Shown in pieces: positions 8,417 to 17,264 of a stretch of DNA of 64,000 nt. Source of the DNA: Thermoproteota archaeon (GTDB taxonomy: Archaea > Thermoproteota > Thermoprotei_A > Sulfolobales > Ignisphaeraceae). A program made the translations under genes and the position numbers. The stretch spans positions 124,001-188,000 of the forward strand of contig JAUQPB010000001.1 in NCBI GenBank assembly GCA_030550585.1. Direction: 5' to 3'. The notes under the pieces were generated by a model that ran no database searches, had not been told where the DNA came from, and saw only the letters and a list, made by a program, of their open reading frames with translations. Positions within the stretch are counted from its first letter, which is position 1; each line of letters starts with the position of its first letter.

Positions 8417-10615
8417 CTATGCCTCGCCCTCTAGCTCCACTTCCAATGAATTGTTGTACACATCAGCAACTCTATCCAAATCTATCTCTACAACAGTCTT
8501 AGAATTGCTTGTTATTACAATCCTATTGGAGTCGACAACCCTGCCAATAATACTGAACCTAACATTCATGCTCCTCGCCAATTTGGTGAATTCGTCAACT
8601 CTATCTCCTCTAACCTCAACAACATATCTTGCTTGAGTTTCTGAGAAAAGCAACTCATCTATTCTCTGAACACCCCTAGCATAGATATTTGCAACATCGA
8701 TGCTAAATCCGAGTCTGCCCATGATAGCCATTTCAGCCAAGGACGCTATAAGCCCTCCTACACCAATATCGTGAACTGCGTTGACTAGTCCAAGTCTTAT
8801 AGCTTTTTGTATCAACCTAGCATTCCTGATTTCTGACACAGGCCTTGGTCTAGGTATCTCACCCTCTTCAATTCCAAACAATCTATAGAGGTATTCGCTC
8901 CCACCTAACTCAGGGTATGTAACACCTATAATGGCTATGGCTGATCCATGTTCTTTGAATTCAACGGTCATTGCTTTGGATATGTCGTCTACCCTACCAA
9001 CTCCAACTATAGTTGTTGTCGGCTTTACCTGTCTCCCCATATGATCCTCGTTATAGAAGCTTACCTTGCCGCCAACAACAGGCAGTCTAAGCTCTTCAGC
9101 CATCCATGCAACGCCCTTCAACATCATCTCGAAGTACCAGAACTGCTCTGGCTTCTCAGGGTTGCCAGCATTGAGTTCATCAACTATTGCAATCGGCTTA
9201 GAACCAACAGCGACTAGGTTTCTAAAGCACTCTCCAACAGAATTGGCTGCTCCGTTGAATGGATCCAGAGATGTGTATCTGGGATTTGCATCACCTTTTA
9301 CAGCAACACCCCTTCTACTACCGTCCAACAGCCTCAAAACAGCTGCATCACCATAGCCAGGCTTTACAACAGTTCTAATACCGACTTCATGGTCGTATTG
9401 CTGGTATATCCACCTTTTAGAGGCTATGTTGGGGGACGCAAGAAGCTTTAGAATAGCCTCTTCATATTTGGGCTCCGGGGGAAGGACAAAAATTGGTTTT
9501 AGTCCCTTTAAAGCATCTTGCGGAGGAGTTGAAGCCCTTCTAATCGGTCTGGGTCTTGCAAGCTCTTTTGCAGGTACCTCAGCAACCTTGTTACCATTGA
9601 AATAGACCCTTATAATCCCGTCGTCTGTGAAATACCCTATGATGCTGTATTGCAGATCAAATCTTTTGAGAATCTCTTCAACGGTTCTGGAATTGGATGG
9701 ATCGACAACTATCAGCATTCTCTCTTGGCTTTCGGAAACGAGGAGCTCTAGGGGGCTCAGCTTCTCTCTTGTATGAAGCTTCTCAAGGTGTACAACTGCT
9801 CCGAGACCATGGTCGGCAGCAGTCTCGCTTATAGCTGTTGTTAATCCGCCTCCACCAAGATCTTTAATGTACCTAACAAGCTTTTTGCTAACTAAAAACT
9901 GTAGAGCGTCTATGAGAAGCTTCTCTGTGAGAGGATCACCAACTTGAACAGCCCCGATATCCTTGTCTCTATCCTCAGAGAGGGGCTTTGAAGCAAAGCT
10001 GCTGCCAAGTATCCCATCTCTTCCAGTAGCATTGCCAGCAATTATGATGAGGTCTCCAGGCTTTGGAGCCCCTAGCACAAGGTCGTCGATATTTGCTACG
10101 CCAACGCATGCCACATTGACTAGAGGCTGTGTATTGAATGAGCTGTCGAACCATGTGTCGCCGGCTACGGTTGGAATTCCTATCCTATTTCCATAGTCGC
10201 TAATACCCTTGACAATGCCTCTGATCAGCCAATTTGCGTGAGGGTCTCTGGGGTCGCCCATGTAGAGCATGTCTAAAAGCGCTATAGGTTTTGCACCAAG
10301 GGATAGAATGTCCCTTACTATCCCTCCAACCCCTGTTGCCGCTCCATCGTACGGATCTACAGCCGATGGATGGTTATGGCTCTCAATTTTGAAGACTATG
10401 GCGTAGTCTCTGAAAATCTTTACAGCTGGCGCATCTTTTCCAGGGCCGACAAGAACATGTTTTCCATCTGTTGGAAGAAGCTTCAAAAGGATTCTGCTGC
10501 TTTTATATGAGCAGTGCTCACTCCACTGGGCCTCAAACATTGCCAGTTCTTCTACTGTAGGCTCTCTCCCAAGAATTTTTCTAATCTCATCTATCTCCTC
10601 ATTTGTTAGGGGCAT
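8417..10615 (-). CDS. purL: FGAM synthase, synthetase subunit
   Basis: About 732 residues, the small PurL form that works with separate PurS and PurQ. It converts FGAR to FGAM using ATP and ammonia supplied by PurQ. Visible motifs include EAQWSEHCSYKSSR, KIESHNHPSA with the catalytic His, DPYDGAATGVGGIVRD, and a second half with GDANPRYTSLDPF and VHDIGVGGL. ATG 10615 is chosen: it overlaps the purQ stop as TAATG and follows GGGGGTGG. A GTG two codons upstream is less likely. Confidence 0.96.
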   Translation of the reverse strand: MPLTNEEIDEIRKILGREPTVEELAMFEAQWSEHCSYKSSRILLKLLPTDGKHVLVGPGKDAPAVKIFRDYAIVFKIESHNHPSAVDPYDGAATGVGGIVRDILSLGAKPIALLDMLYMGDPRDPHANWLIRGIVKGISDYGNRIGIPTVAGDTWFDSSFNTQPLVNVACVGVANIDDLVLGAPKPGDLIIIAGNATGRDGILGSSFASKPLSEDRDKDIGAVQVGDPLTEKLLIDALQFLVSKKLVRYIKDLGGGGLTTAISETAADHGLGAVVHLEKLHTREKLSPLELLVSESQERMLIVVDPSNSRTVEEILKRFDLQYSIIGYFTDDGIIRVYFNGNKVAEVPAKELARPRPIRRASTPPQDALKGLKPIFVLPPEPKYEEAILKLLASPNIASKRWIYQQYDHEVGIRTVVKPGYGDAAVLRLLDGSRRGVAVKGDANPRYTSLDPFNGAANSVGECFRNLVAVGSKPIAIVDELNAGNPEKPEQFWYFEMMLKGVAWMAEELRLPVVGGKVSFYNEDHMGRQVKPTTTIVGVGRVDDISKAMTVEFKEHGSAIAIIGVTYPELGGSEYLYRLFGIEEGEIPRPRPVSEIRNARLIQKAIRLGLVNAVHDIGVGGLIASLAEMAIMGRLGFSIDVANIYARGVQRIDELLFSETQARYVVEVRGDRVDEFTKLARSMNVRFSIIGRVVDSNRIVITSNSKTVVEIDLDRVADVYNNSLEVELEGEA

Positions 10616-11304
10616 TACCACCCCCTCTTAAGGGAATGTGCTATACTCTCAAATATTATCCTCCCACCTGTCTTGAACCCCCTCGGCGCTAGAAAATCCT
10701 CTGAGGCTCTTTCGGGATGGGGCATTAGACCAAGGATCATACCGTCTTCTGTAGCTATTCCCGCAATGTCGTAGAGACTCCCATTTAGATTGAAGCCTGG
10801 TAGATACCTTATAATCGGAGATGTCTTGACCAACACACTATATGACTCGTTATCTATGTAGTACCTTCCTTCCGCATGTGCAATAGGCATGTCAAGTGTC
10901 TGACCATCGCTGACTAGGCTGAGCCACGGTCCCTTAGGATTCTCAACACGTGTCCTAACCCATCTACACACAAACTTGCTTGACTCGTTTAGCAGTAAAG
11001 CGCCTGGGAGTAGACCTGCTTCCACAAGAATTTGAAAACCGTTGCAAATGCCTAGCACGGGCACCCCACTAGATCTGGCGTTACCAAGCTCTTCTACAGC
11101 ATTTGTTCTAGCTGCTATGGCACCTGCTCTTAGCCAATCGCCATAGCTAAAGCCGCCCGGTATTATAATCGCATCCCAATCCTTGAGCACAAAGTCTTTG
11201 TACCATACAATAGAAGATTCAATACCTATAACATTTCTCAGAACATGGTGAACATCTTCGTCGCAATTTGTTCCAGGAAACTTCAAAATGGCTACCCTAG
11301 GCAT
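10615..11304 (-). CDS. purQ: FGAM synthase, glutaminase subunit
   Basis: 229 residues, class I glutamine amidotransferase. VAILKFPGTNCDED is the family N-terminus. The nucleophile Cys lies in VLGICNGFQ, and the His/Glu pair in LMPHPERA. It delivers ammonia to PurL. It overlaps purS by eight bases and purL by one, so production of the three subunits is probably coupled. Confidence 0.96.
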   Translation of the reverse strand: MPRVAILKFPGTNCDEDVHHVLRNVIGIESSIVWYKDFVLKDWDAIIIPGGFSYGDWLRAGAIAARTNAVEELGNARSSGVPVLGICNGFQILVEAGLLPGALLLNESSKFVCRWVRTRVENPKGPWLSLVSDGQTLDMPIAHAEGRYYIDNESYSVLVKTSPIIRYLPGFNLNGSLYDIAGIATEDGMILGLMPHPERASEDFLAPRGFKTGGRIIFESIAHSLKRGW

Positions 11305-11554
11305 GGACCCTCAGCTCTATGTCGTGTACAACTGGATTGTATATTCTAAGTTTTTCACAGAGCTCCTTGACTATCTTCACAGCCTCTTCAGCATTCTCAG
11401 CATTAACCTCCAGCAATAGGTACTTTCCAGTTCTAACTCTTGAAACCATTGAATAGCCTCTCCTCAGTATCAAATGCTTGTGTATAGTCTCTCCCTCTGG
11501 GTCCCTAACCCCCTTCTTATTTGTTATGATTACCTCAATAAGATGCGTAGACAT
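11297..11554 (-). CDS. purS: FGAM synthase, PurS subunit
   Basis: 85 residues, the usual size for PurS. The segments KKGVRDPEGETIHKHL and VRTGKYLLLEV match the family. PurS bridges PurL and PurQ in the FGAM synthase complex. It overlaps the purC end by 20 bases and purQ by eight. Confidence 0.93.
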   Translation of the reverse strand: MSTHLIEVIITNKKGVRDPEGETIHKHLILRRGYSMVSRVRTGKYLLLEVNAENAEEAVKIVKELCEKLRIYNPVVHDIELRVHA

Positions 11555-12266
11555 CGTCTATCCTCACCCCAACAACCTCAGCAAGACGAAGATAGACTTT
11601 TAGAAGAAGACCAACATCTCTAGTCCTTCTAAAAATCTCTTTATCAAGATGATTATTGTTCTCGTCAACAACTCTGAATGTATCTCCAGAAATTTCGTCA
11701 GCCAGAATTATTTCCCCAGATCTAGACCTGCCAAACTCGAGCTTTATGTCGATGAATCTAAGGTTTTTTGACTCGAAGAACTTAGTTAAAATCTCGTTTA
11801 CTCTTAGGCTAACACCCTTTATAGTTTCGATATCACGAGCGTCTAGAATTCCTGTCCGTATAGCATCCTCCTCCAAGATAAGCGGGTCGTGCAGATCATC
11901 ATCTTTGTAATGAAATTCTATGAGAGGTGGCTCAAGTTTTTGCATAGGTTTGTAAAGAGGCATTCTCCTGATTAGAGAGCCATAAGCATAGTTTCTGATT
12001 ATAACCTCTAGAGGTATAATCTCAAGTCTTCTGACCTTAATTCTTCTCGAACCATCATAGTCTATGAAATGAGTTTTAATTCCAGCATTTTCAAGAAGTT
12101 TAAAGAAAAACACAGATATTCTAGCAGCTAGAACACCCTTGCCTAGGGCAACAGCCTTCACGAGACCGTCAGCAGCTGTAACATCATCTTTAAACTCCAT
12201 CACAAGAGTATCTTCATCAACAGCATAAACGCGTTTGCTCTTACCTTCATAGATAAGCTGTAGCAT
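11535..12266 (-). CDS. purC: SAICAR synthetase
   Basis: About 243 residues. It joins aspartate to CAIR using ATP. The N-terminus LIYEGKSKRVYAVDE, the segment IIPLEVIIRNYAYGSL, and KLEFGRSRSGEIILADEISGD are characteristic. ATG 12266 is chosen because the family N-terminus begins there; the upstream 27 codons match nothing in the family and cross the predicted promoter. First gene of the purine operon. Confidence 0.95.
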   Translation of the reverse strand: MLQLIYEGKSKRVYAVDEDTLVMEFKDDVTAADGLVKAVALGKGVLAARISVFFFKLLENAGIKTHFIDYDGSRRIKVRRLEIIPLEVIIRNYAYGSLIRRMPLYKPMQKLEPPLIEFHYKDDDLHDPLILEEDAIRTGILDARDIETIKGVSLRVNEILTKFFESKNLRFIDIKLEFGRSRSGEIILADEISGDTFRVVDENNNHLDKEIFRRTRDVGLLLKVYLRLAEVVGVRIDDVYASY

Positions 12267-12305
12267 CGACACTTTAACCACATTTACTTTAATCGTGTAA
12301 TACTC

Positions 12306-12313
12306 TATATAAA
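12306..12313 (-). promoter_or_regulatory. TATA box of the purine operon
   Basis: TTTATATA on the minus strand, about 40 bases ahead of the purC ATG. Transcription would begin near 12284, leaving a leader of under 20 bases. A second TATA-like run lies further upstream near 12335-12352. Confidence 0.6.
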
Positions 12314-12488
12314 CCCCACGTTTACATATCCCAAAATATTTATACATAAACTATGCAAACATTGGTTTATATCATACTTTTGTTCGCAGCCTATATAACC
12401 TATTAGCTGTTTATATTAAATGAAACGCATGCTTCATAGTAGACCTTATTAAAACTAGAGTCTGTAACTTCTATATTGAGGTGTGAAA

Positions 12489-14276
12489 ATGAGAAATGCT
12501 ACAAAAACTCTGTTGGGCCTGCTCTTCATAGTAATGGCTGGCCTAGCAATAATGCCGCAATTTGGACCACTGCCAGCATTTGCAGCTACGCAACAAGCTG
12601 GCCAAGCAAATGCCACTATAACCGCTAACGTCTCTTATCAAGTGCTTTTGGCAAAAGCAATTATACTTAGAGAGATGCTCGGCAAGGCACAGTCTCTGAA
12701 TATATCTGCCGAGCTTAAATCAGAGATATCAGCGCTTCTAGCTGTTAACATCTCCCAGCTACCTGCTGATGAGCTTACGGTGTGGGTTGCCAACGCATCT
12801 AAGGCTCTTGCAGATATCAATAAGGAGATTAGAGTAGGTGGAAAGGCATATGCCGTTGGAGTTGCTCTGGAGAGGTTCATGAATGGGCTTAGAATAGCTG
12901 TTGAGAATAGGGTTAGAGAATTTGAGAAGAGATACAATATTACATTCCCTGTTGAGAGCGTACTAGCCAACATGTCGAGGGCTAGGGACATCAGAGAGTT
13001 CAACAGGTATCTAGAGGAGCTTAGAAAACAGTTTGAGTATGAAAAGATGGATAGATTCGCCAATGCAACACTGAATATAGCGTCTATGGAGCTTTCCAGG
13101 GGTACAACAAAGGACTTGGAGAATTCTTTGAAGCATCTAGATATAGCTATAGCCATTCTAAACAGAACCGTTGAGAGGCTTGAAAAAGCCAATGTATCCG
13201 AGACAACTGTACAGGCACTTAGATTGGCTATCAGCAAAGTTGTTGAAGCTAGAAATATTGTTGCCAACATCTCTAAGCAGATAGCTGTTGAGAAACCTGC
13301 AAACATTAGCAAAGCTATCTCAAGGATTGTCGAAAACAAGACTGAAGAGGCTTTGGAGGAGCTGGAGGAGCTAGAAACCAAGTTGCAGAGCCTGAAGAAC
13401 ATATCTATGGAGGTCAACGCAACTTCTATCATGAAACAAGTAGACGAGCTTTTGCAGAAAGTCGATGAGCTGAAGCAGAGAATTGCCAATGCAAGTGTAG
13501 AGGATTTGGCTAGGTGGATGCCGGAGCTAGCCGAGATAAAAGCTATGGTCAAAATCATTAGAGAGTCTTTAGAAGGAAAACCAGTGATGCCAAATATAGA
13601 GATACCAAAGATACTGCCAGTAAGAGACGTTGAGAAGGCCTACAACATAACTATTGAGAAAGCCAAGGAGTTGTTATCTGAGGTGAAGAAGATGTACAGC
13701 TACATAGTAAACAACACAAAGGGTGGTACCATGTGCATACAGACATATCCACTACCACCATTCTGCAGATTCATGAACGCCAACTTCATGAAGTGGGTAG
13801 AGAACGCTATCAACATGTCAGAGGATCTCATCAACGAAGCTGTTAAACAGTATAGCGCAGGCAACAATTTGACTGCACTAATACTTGCAAATAGAGCCTA
13901 TGCAATGCTACAAATGGTCAAAGCACAACTAGAGCCCTTGTACAACATGCTCATCAGAACCTCCAAAGAGACCACAACACCTGTGCAGATCACCTCCATA
14001 GAGGTCGAAGAGGCAAGGTTAGAACATGTCAAAGGCTATAACTATGAGCTTACCCTAAAAATTAAAAACAATGGAAATAGCACAGTCAAGATATTGAGTG
14101 TAGGTATTATGATGCCAGGAATTCCACCAAAAATTGTGAATGCAGATATTGGTCCAGGGGCTGAAAAAACAATAACAGTTAGCATAACCATCATCCCATC
14201 GCTATCAGAGAAAACCGTAGACGTCGTCATAATGACGTCAGCAGGAATGATAACTACTACTGCCGAGGTAGAGTAG
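12489..14276 (+). CDS. Secreted, coiled-coil, probably glycosylated surface protein
   Basis: About 595 residues. The N-terminus has basic residues, a hydrophobic stretch LLGLLFIVMAGLAIM and an AFA-type cleavage site, so it is exported. Residues about 45-470 are rich in Glu, Lys, Leu and Ala in long helical runs such as ALEELEELETKLQSLKN, with many Asn-X-Ser/Thr sequons. A C-terminal domain, starting about YNYELTLKIKNNGNSTV, looks like an immunoglobulin-type fold of the NEW3/CARDB kind. No C-terminal anchor is seen. ATG 12489 follows GAGGTG by five bases. It is probably an S-layer-associated or shed protein; no family is recognised. Confidence 0.75.
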   Translation: MRNATKTLLGLLFIVMAGLAIMPQFGPLPAFAATQQAGQANATITANVSYQVLLAKAIILREMLGKAQSLNISAELKSEISALLAVNISQLPADELTVWVANASKALADINKEIRVGGKAYAVGVALERFMNGLRIAVENRVREFEKRYNITFPVESVLANMSRARDIREFNRYLEELRKQFEYEKMDRFANATLNIASMELSRGTTKDLENSLKHLDIAIAILNRTVERLEKANVSETTVQALRLAISKVVEARNIVANISKQIAVEKPANISKAISRIVENKTEEALEELEELETKLQSLKNISMEVNATSIMKQVDELLQKVDELKQRIANASVEDLARWMPELAEIKAMVKIIRESLEGKPVMPNIEIPKILPVRDVEKAYNITIEKAKELLSEVKKMYSYIVNNTKGGTMCIQTYPLPPFCRFMNANFMKWVENAINMSEDLINEAVKQYSAGNNLTALILANRAYAMLQMVKAQLEPLYNMLIRTSKETTTPVQITSIEVEEARLEHVKGYNYELTLKIKNNGNSTVKILSVGIMMPGIPPKIVNADIGPGAEKTITVSITIIPSLSEKTVDVVIMTSAGMITTTAEVE

Positions 14277-14321
14277 TAGCACAGCAAAAACATATGAATT
14301 AAATGAATTAAAATCAATTCC

Positions 14322-14327
14322 TTTTTT
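14322..14327 (+). terminator. Oligo-T terminator candidate
   Basis: Six T bases about 45 bases after the stop of the secreted protein, in AT-rich DNA. Archaeal termination often occurs at such runs without a hairpin. Confidence 0.4.
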
Positions 14328-14443
14328 ATCTCCTATTCACATTACTGCCTTAGTCTATCGGATTTTTAAAGAGTGCTGAAAATGTGTGCTTAGCTTATTT
14401 TCTGTGTTTATCAGAATTTTTGTAGTCTCCACGTATTTGGCTG

Positions 14444-15451
14444 GTGGTTTTGTTGGAGCTATTTTTAGGTGTCAAGAAATGTCTGCTGTTTTTCGCTGTT
14501 GGTGGTGGAGGTGATGTTGCGACAGCATCTATGCTTGCGCTGGCTGCTAGAAGACTTGGTCTAAGGTCTTTTGTTGCTAGTGTAGTTTGGGAGAGGTTTG
14601 TTGTGGATCCTGTTCCAGGCCCTATCAAATTTGATGAGATTTCTGGTGGTAGGCGTATAGGCGATTGCTCTATGCTTGTTGATGGCAATTCCAAGGCTTT
14701 TAGAGGTGGTAGGGAGGTTGTTTTCCAGGCGGCTAGAGCCTCTAGGTTTCTTGGAGAGCCTATTGCCATTATCGATCTTGTAGGTGGTGTCTATGGCGTT
14801 AGGAAGGGTTTGGAAGAGGTGTTGAATCACTTTGGATGCGAAACTGTTGTGGCTGTTGATGTTGGGGGAGATATTGTTGCAACAGGTTTTGAAGAGGATT
14901 TGTGGAGCCCCCTAGCAGATTTCACAGGGCTTGCGGCATTGGCCCAGCTAAAAGGTGTTGTAGCTGTTCATTCTCCTGGAGGCGATGGGGAGCTACCCCA
15001 AGACTATGTTTTGAAGAGAATCTCGCTCATAGCAGAGCATGGTGGCTACCTCGGGGCCAGGGGCGTTACTAGAGAAGATGTTGAGAATCTTGAGAAGATA
15101 CTTGAGTTTGTTGAGAGCGAGGCTAGTAGGGCAACACTATTAGCTGCTAAAGGTGCTTGGGGTTACGTTTCTCTTCGAAAGGGTAGTAGAGAGACCTTCA
15201 TATCACCAGTGAATCTATTGACCTTCTTTCTAGACTCAACTGTCGTGGCATCGCTGAACCCTGTCATAAGGTACATCGAAAATTGTAAAAACATCGAATG
15301 TGCAAGAAGAAAACTCAACGAGCTTGGCATATTCACAGAGCTTGATCTCGAGGAAGAGGTGTACAAGCTAATCCAAAGAGGTGTTGAGATAACAGGAGAT
15401 GTTCTCCTAGATATAAAGAAAAGGTTTAGAAAATCTATCAGCAAAGGGTGA
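14444..15451 (+). CDS. DUF1152 family protein
   Basis: 335 residues. The N-terminal FFAVGGGGDVATASMLALAA and FDEISGG are typical of archaeal DUF1152 proteins, whose function is unknown. A glycine-rich nucleotide-binding-like loop lies at about residues 15-22. The frame opens at GTG 14444, but GGTGG (14443-14447) sits five bases before TTG 14453, which would start the protein three codons later. Its 3' end is overlapped on the other strand by a C/D sRNA candidate. Confidence 0.75.
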   Translation: MVLLELFLGVKKCLLFFAVGGGGDVATASMLALAARRLGLRSFVASVVWERFVVDPVPGPIKFDEISGGRRIGDCSMLVDGNSKAFRGGREVVFQAARASRFLGEPIAIIDLVGGVYGVRKGLEEVLNHFGCETVVAVDVGGDIVATGFEEDLWSPLADFTGLAALAQLKGVVAVHSPGGDGELPQDYVLKRISLIAEHGGYLGARGVTREDVENLEKILEFVESEASRATLLAAKGAWGYVSLRKGSRETFISPVNLLTFFLDSTVVASLNPVIRYIENCKNIECARRKLNELGIFTELDLEEEVYKLIQRGVEITGDVLLDIKKRFRKSISKG

Positions 15452-15492
15452 GATCATCACCTCATCAGCTCTTCCCTCTATCATCACATATA
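15433..15492 (-). ncRNA. C/D box sRNA candidate overlapping a stop codon
   Basis: On the minus strand: C GTGATGA (15487-15481), guide TAGAGGGAAGAG (12 nt), D' CTGA (15468-15465), spacer of 4, C' GTGATGA (15460-15454), guide TCTCACCCTTTG (12 nt), D CTGA (15441-15438). All four boxes match consensus. The C box contains the TGA stop of the small gene at 15484-15756, so the RNA may be processed from that gene's message. The 3' half is antisense to the end of the DUF1152 gene. A short CTA/TAG flank could form a terminal stem. Confidence 0.88.
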
Positions 15493-15756
15493 GTTAATGG
15501 ATCTGCTAGCCCTGTTCTCAGCCTCAATCAATGCAACAACATTTTGCAACCCCTTTACAAAGCCCTCTACAACAATACCCTCATACTTTCTAAACAACTC
15601 GTTAACAACTTTCTCTGCATCGCTTCTCAAAGGCTTCAACTCCAAAACAATGCAGACCTCTACATAATCAGCTATATCCGCACATACCCTAGCAGAGGTC
15701 GTACTAACCTCCTCTACAGTGACCTTGCCGATTCCCGGAATATCAAAACTTTTCAT
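15484..15756 (-). CDS. Hypothetical 90-residue protein
   Basis: Not recognised. Soluble, mixed alpha/beta: N-terminal strands (KSFDIPGIGKVTVEEV), a Cys-containing strand (YVEVCIVLELK), then two helices. ATG 15756. The neighbouring HD gene is divergent. The stop codon lies inside the C box of an sRNA candidate, and the two may share a transcript. Confidence 0.55.
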   Translation of the reverse strand: MKSFDIPGIGKVTVEEVSTTSARVCADIADYVEVCIVLELKPLRSDAEKVVNELFRKYEGIVVEGFVKGLQNVVALIEAENRASRSINYM

Positions 15757-15833
15757 AGCTATCAGATATAGCCTCTACGCAAAAGAGTTAATTAGCTGAA
15801 ACGATGTTCTGTATCCAGCAGAGGTTATTCAAT

Positions 15834-16397
15834 ATGATTTCGAGAGAAGAGGCGCTGAACCTTTTGAGAAGGTATCTCAGAGATGAGAAGATGGTAAAAC
15901 ACTGCATAGCTGTTGAAGCGATTATGAGAAGCTTGGCGAAGAGGTTAGGCGAAGATGAGGAGCTGTGGGGGTTAACAGGCCTTCTACACGATATAGACTA
16001 CGACTATGTGAATAGGGATATGGGGAGACATGGACTTGAGGCACTAAATATTTTGAAGGGTCTACTACCAGACGATGCTTTACAGGCTATAGCAGGTCAC
16101 AACGAGCACAACGGATTTGCGGTAACAGGTGATAGGGCTAAGAGGCTTCTCCACGGGCTGAGAGCCTCTGATCACGCATCTGGACTGATAATAGCGACGG
16201 CGCTTGTCATGCCAAATAAGAAAATCTCTGAGATTAGGTTAGAGACCCTGATGAGGAAGTTTAGATCAAAGGACTTTGCAAGAGGTGTTGACAGAAACAG
16301 GATAATGGAGATAGAACAGCTTGGTCTAAAGCTAGAGGAGTTTCTCAGTCTAGCACTAGAAAGCTTAAAGAACATCTCTGCAGAGCTTGGATTGTGA
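15834..16397 (+). CDS. HD domain phosphohydrolase
   Basis: About 187 residues. HD-domain metal ligands are visible: His in KHCIAVEAI, the HD pair in LLHDIDYDY, His in GRHGLEAL, HN in GHNEHNG, and Asp in RASDHASG. HD proteins of this size hydrolyse nucleotides or phosphate esters; the substrate is unknown. ATG 15834 follows GAGGT by about eight bases and is preferred over a start at 15804. Confidence 0.8.
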   Translation: MISREEALNLLRRYLRDEKMVKHCIAVEAIMRSLAKRLGEDEELWGLTGLLHDIDYDYVNRDMGRHGLEALNILKGLLPDDALQAIAGHNEHNGFAVTGDRAKRLLHGLRASDHASGLIIATALVMPNKKISEIRLETLMRKFRSKDFARGVDRNRIMEIEQLGLKLEEFLSLALESLKNISAELGL

Positions 16398-16405
16398 AAC
16401 CCACT

Positions 16406-16876
16406 TTACCTGAATACATCTATTATTTGGGGATTCAGATATCTCAGAAGATCCTGGACTTTCACCTTGTACAACCTGTTTAGAGATCCCCCACCACATA
16501 CAACATAGTCTAAAGACAGTATCTGAGGATCCATCAACACCCTCAACAACTTTACCCTCGGTGACAATGGTGTAACCGCGCCAACCTCAACACCGAGAAC
16601 CTGTTTGACCTCCCAGCTTTTGGCAAGCTCAACCCTTTTTCCAAGCAACCTCTGCATCTTCTCAACATCAACCCTTCTATCGCCCCTCACAACAGCTACA
16701 ATATACTCGTTGTCTGCCCTCATTAGAAGAGTCTTCACTATAGATGATTTCGGATAGCCACTTAACATAGAGGCTTTCTCGACAGTCTCCACAGTATCGC
16801 TAAACTCCATAACCTCGACCTCAACACCATCGATAAGATCCTTCCAAACCCTTTTAGCCTGCACACCCATATTCAA
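16406..16876 (-). CDS. YbaK/ProX-type aminoacyl-tRNA deacylase
   Basis: 156 residues of the YbaK/EbsC fold. Conserved segments are SSIVKTLLMRADNEYIVAVV with the key Lys, the VRGDRRVD turn, and VGAVTPLSP. Family members hydrolyse mischarged tRNAs such as Cys- or Ala-tRNA(Pro). Convergent with the HD gene, with a gap of eight bases. Confidence 0.85.
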   Translation of the reverse strand: MNMGVQAKRVWKDLIDGVEVEVMEFSDTVETVEKASMLSGYPKSSIVKTLLMRADNEYIVAVVRGDRRVDVEKMQRLLGKRVELAKSWEVKQVLGVEVGAVTPLSPRVKLLRVLMDPQILSLDYVVCGGGSLNRLYKVKVQDLLRYLNPQIIDVFR

Positions 16877-17264
16877 AACCTCTTAACAACACCTCTGCTA
16901 CAAACATTATTCTGTAAAAACCTGACATACTTTCCAGTAAAAATCTCTTTCTTCACTGGAGATATCCATTTTGTCTGTAATATATAGAGCTATCAAAAAT
17001 CAATGCTCATAATAATGGCAAGGAGATTTAGATTATATGGTAGGAAAATAACATACGTTTTTATAGGTGCTTCTTTTACAATCCTCTTGACCAATACTAT
17101 CTAATGCTGTACCCGAGTTCAATAATTTCAGATGTTTGATGCCCAGTAAAATAAACAATATCAACTATGGATATTGTGTATCGATTTACATTGCTACACA
17201 ACTCTTAAATAATCACAGTCGAGCAATCTTTATTACACATTGCTAAGGTAGGTTCTACCAGATG
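16877..17264. other. AT-rich intergenic stretch, no clear gene
   Basis: 388 bases between two minus-strand genes. It contains a 29-codon frame (17015-17104, +) with a basic start and hydrophobic end that I cannot support, and a short inverted repeat CAATATC/GATATTG near 17156-17178. No C/D boxes or tRNA are seen. It probably holds the promoter of the YbaK gene. Confidence 0.4.

Noticed and set aside
12270-12347. N-terminal extension of PurC
   Set aside because: It spans the TATA box and adds residues not found in the family.
17015-17104. 29-codon plus-strand frame with a basic start and hydrophobic end
   Set aside because: No ribosome binding site or terminator; AT-rich DNA readily gives such frames.
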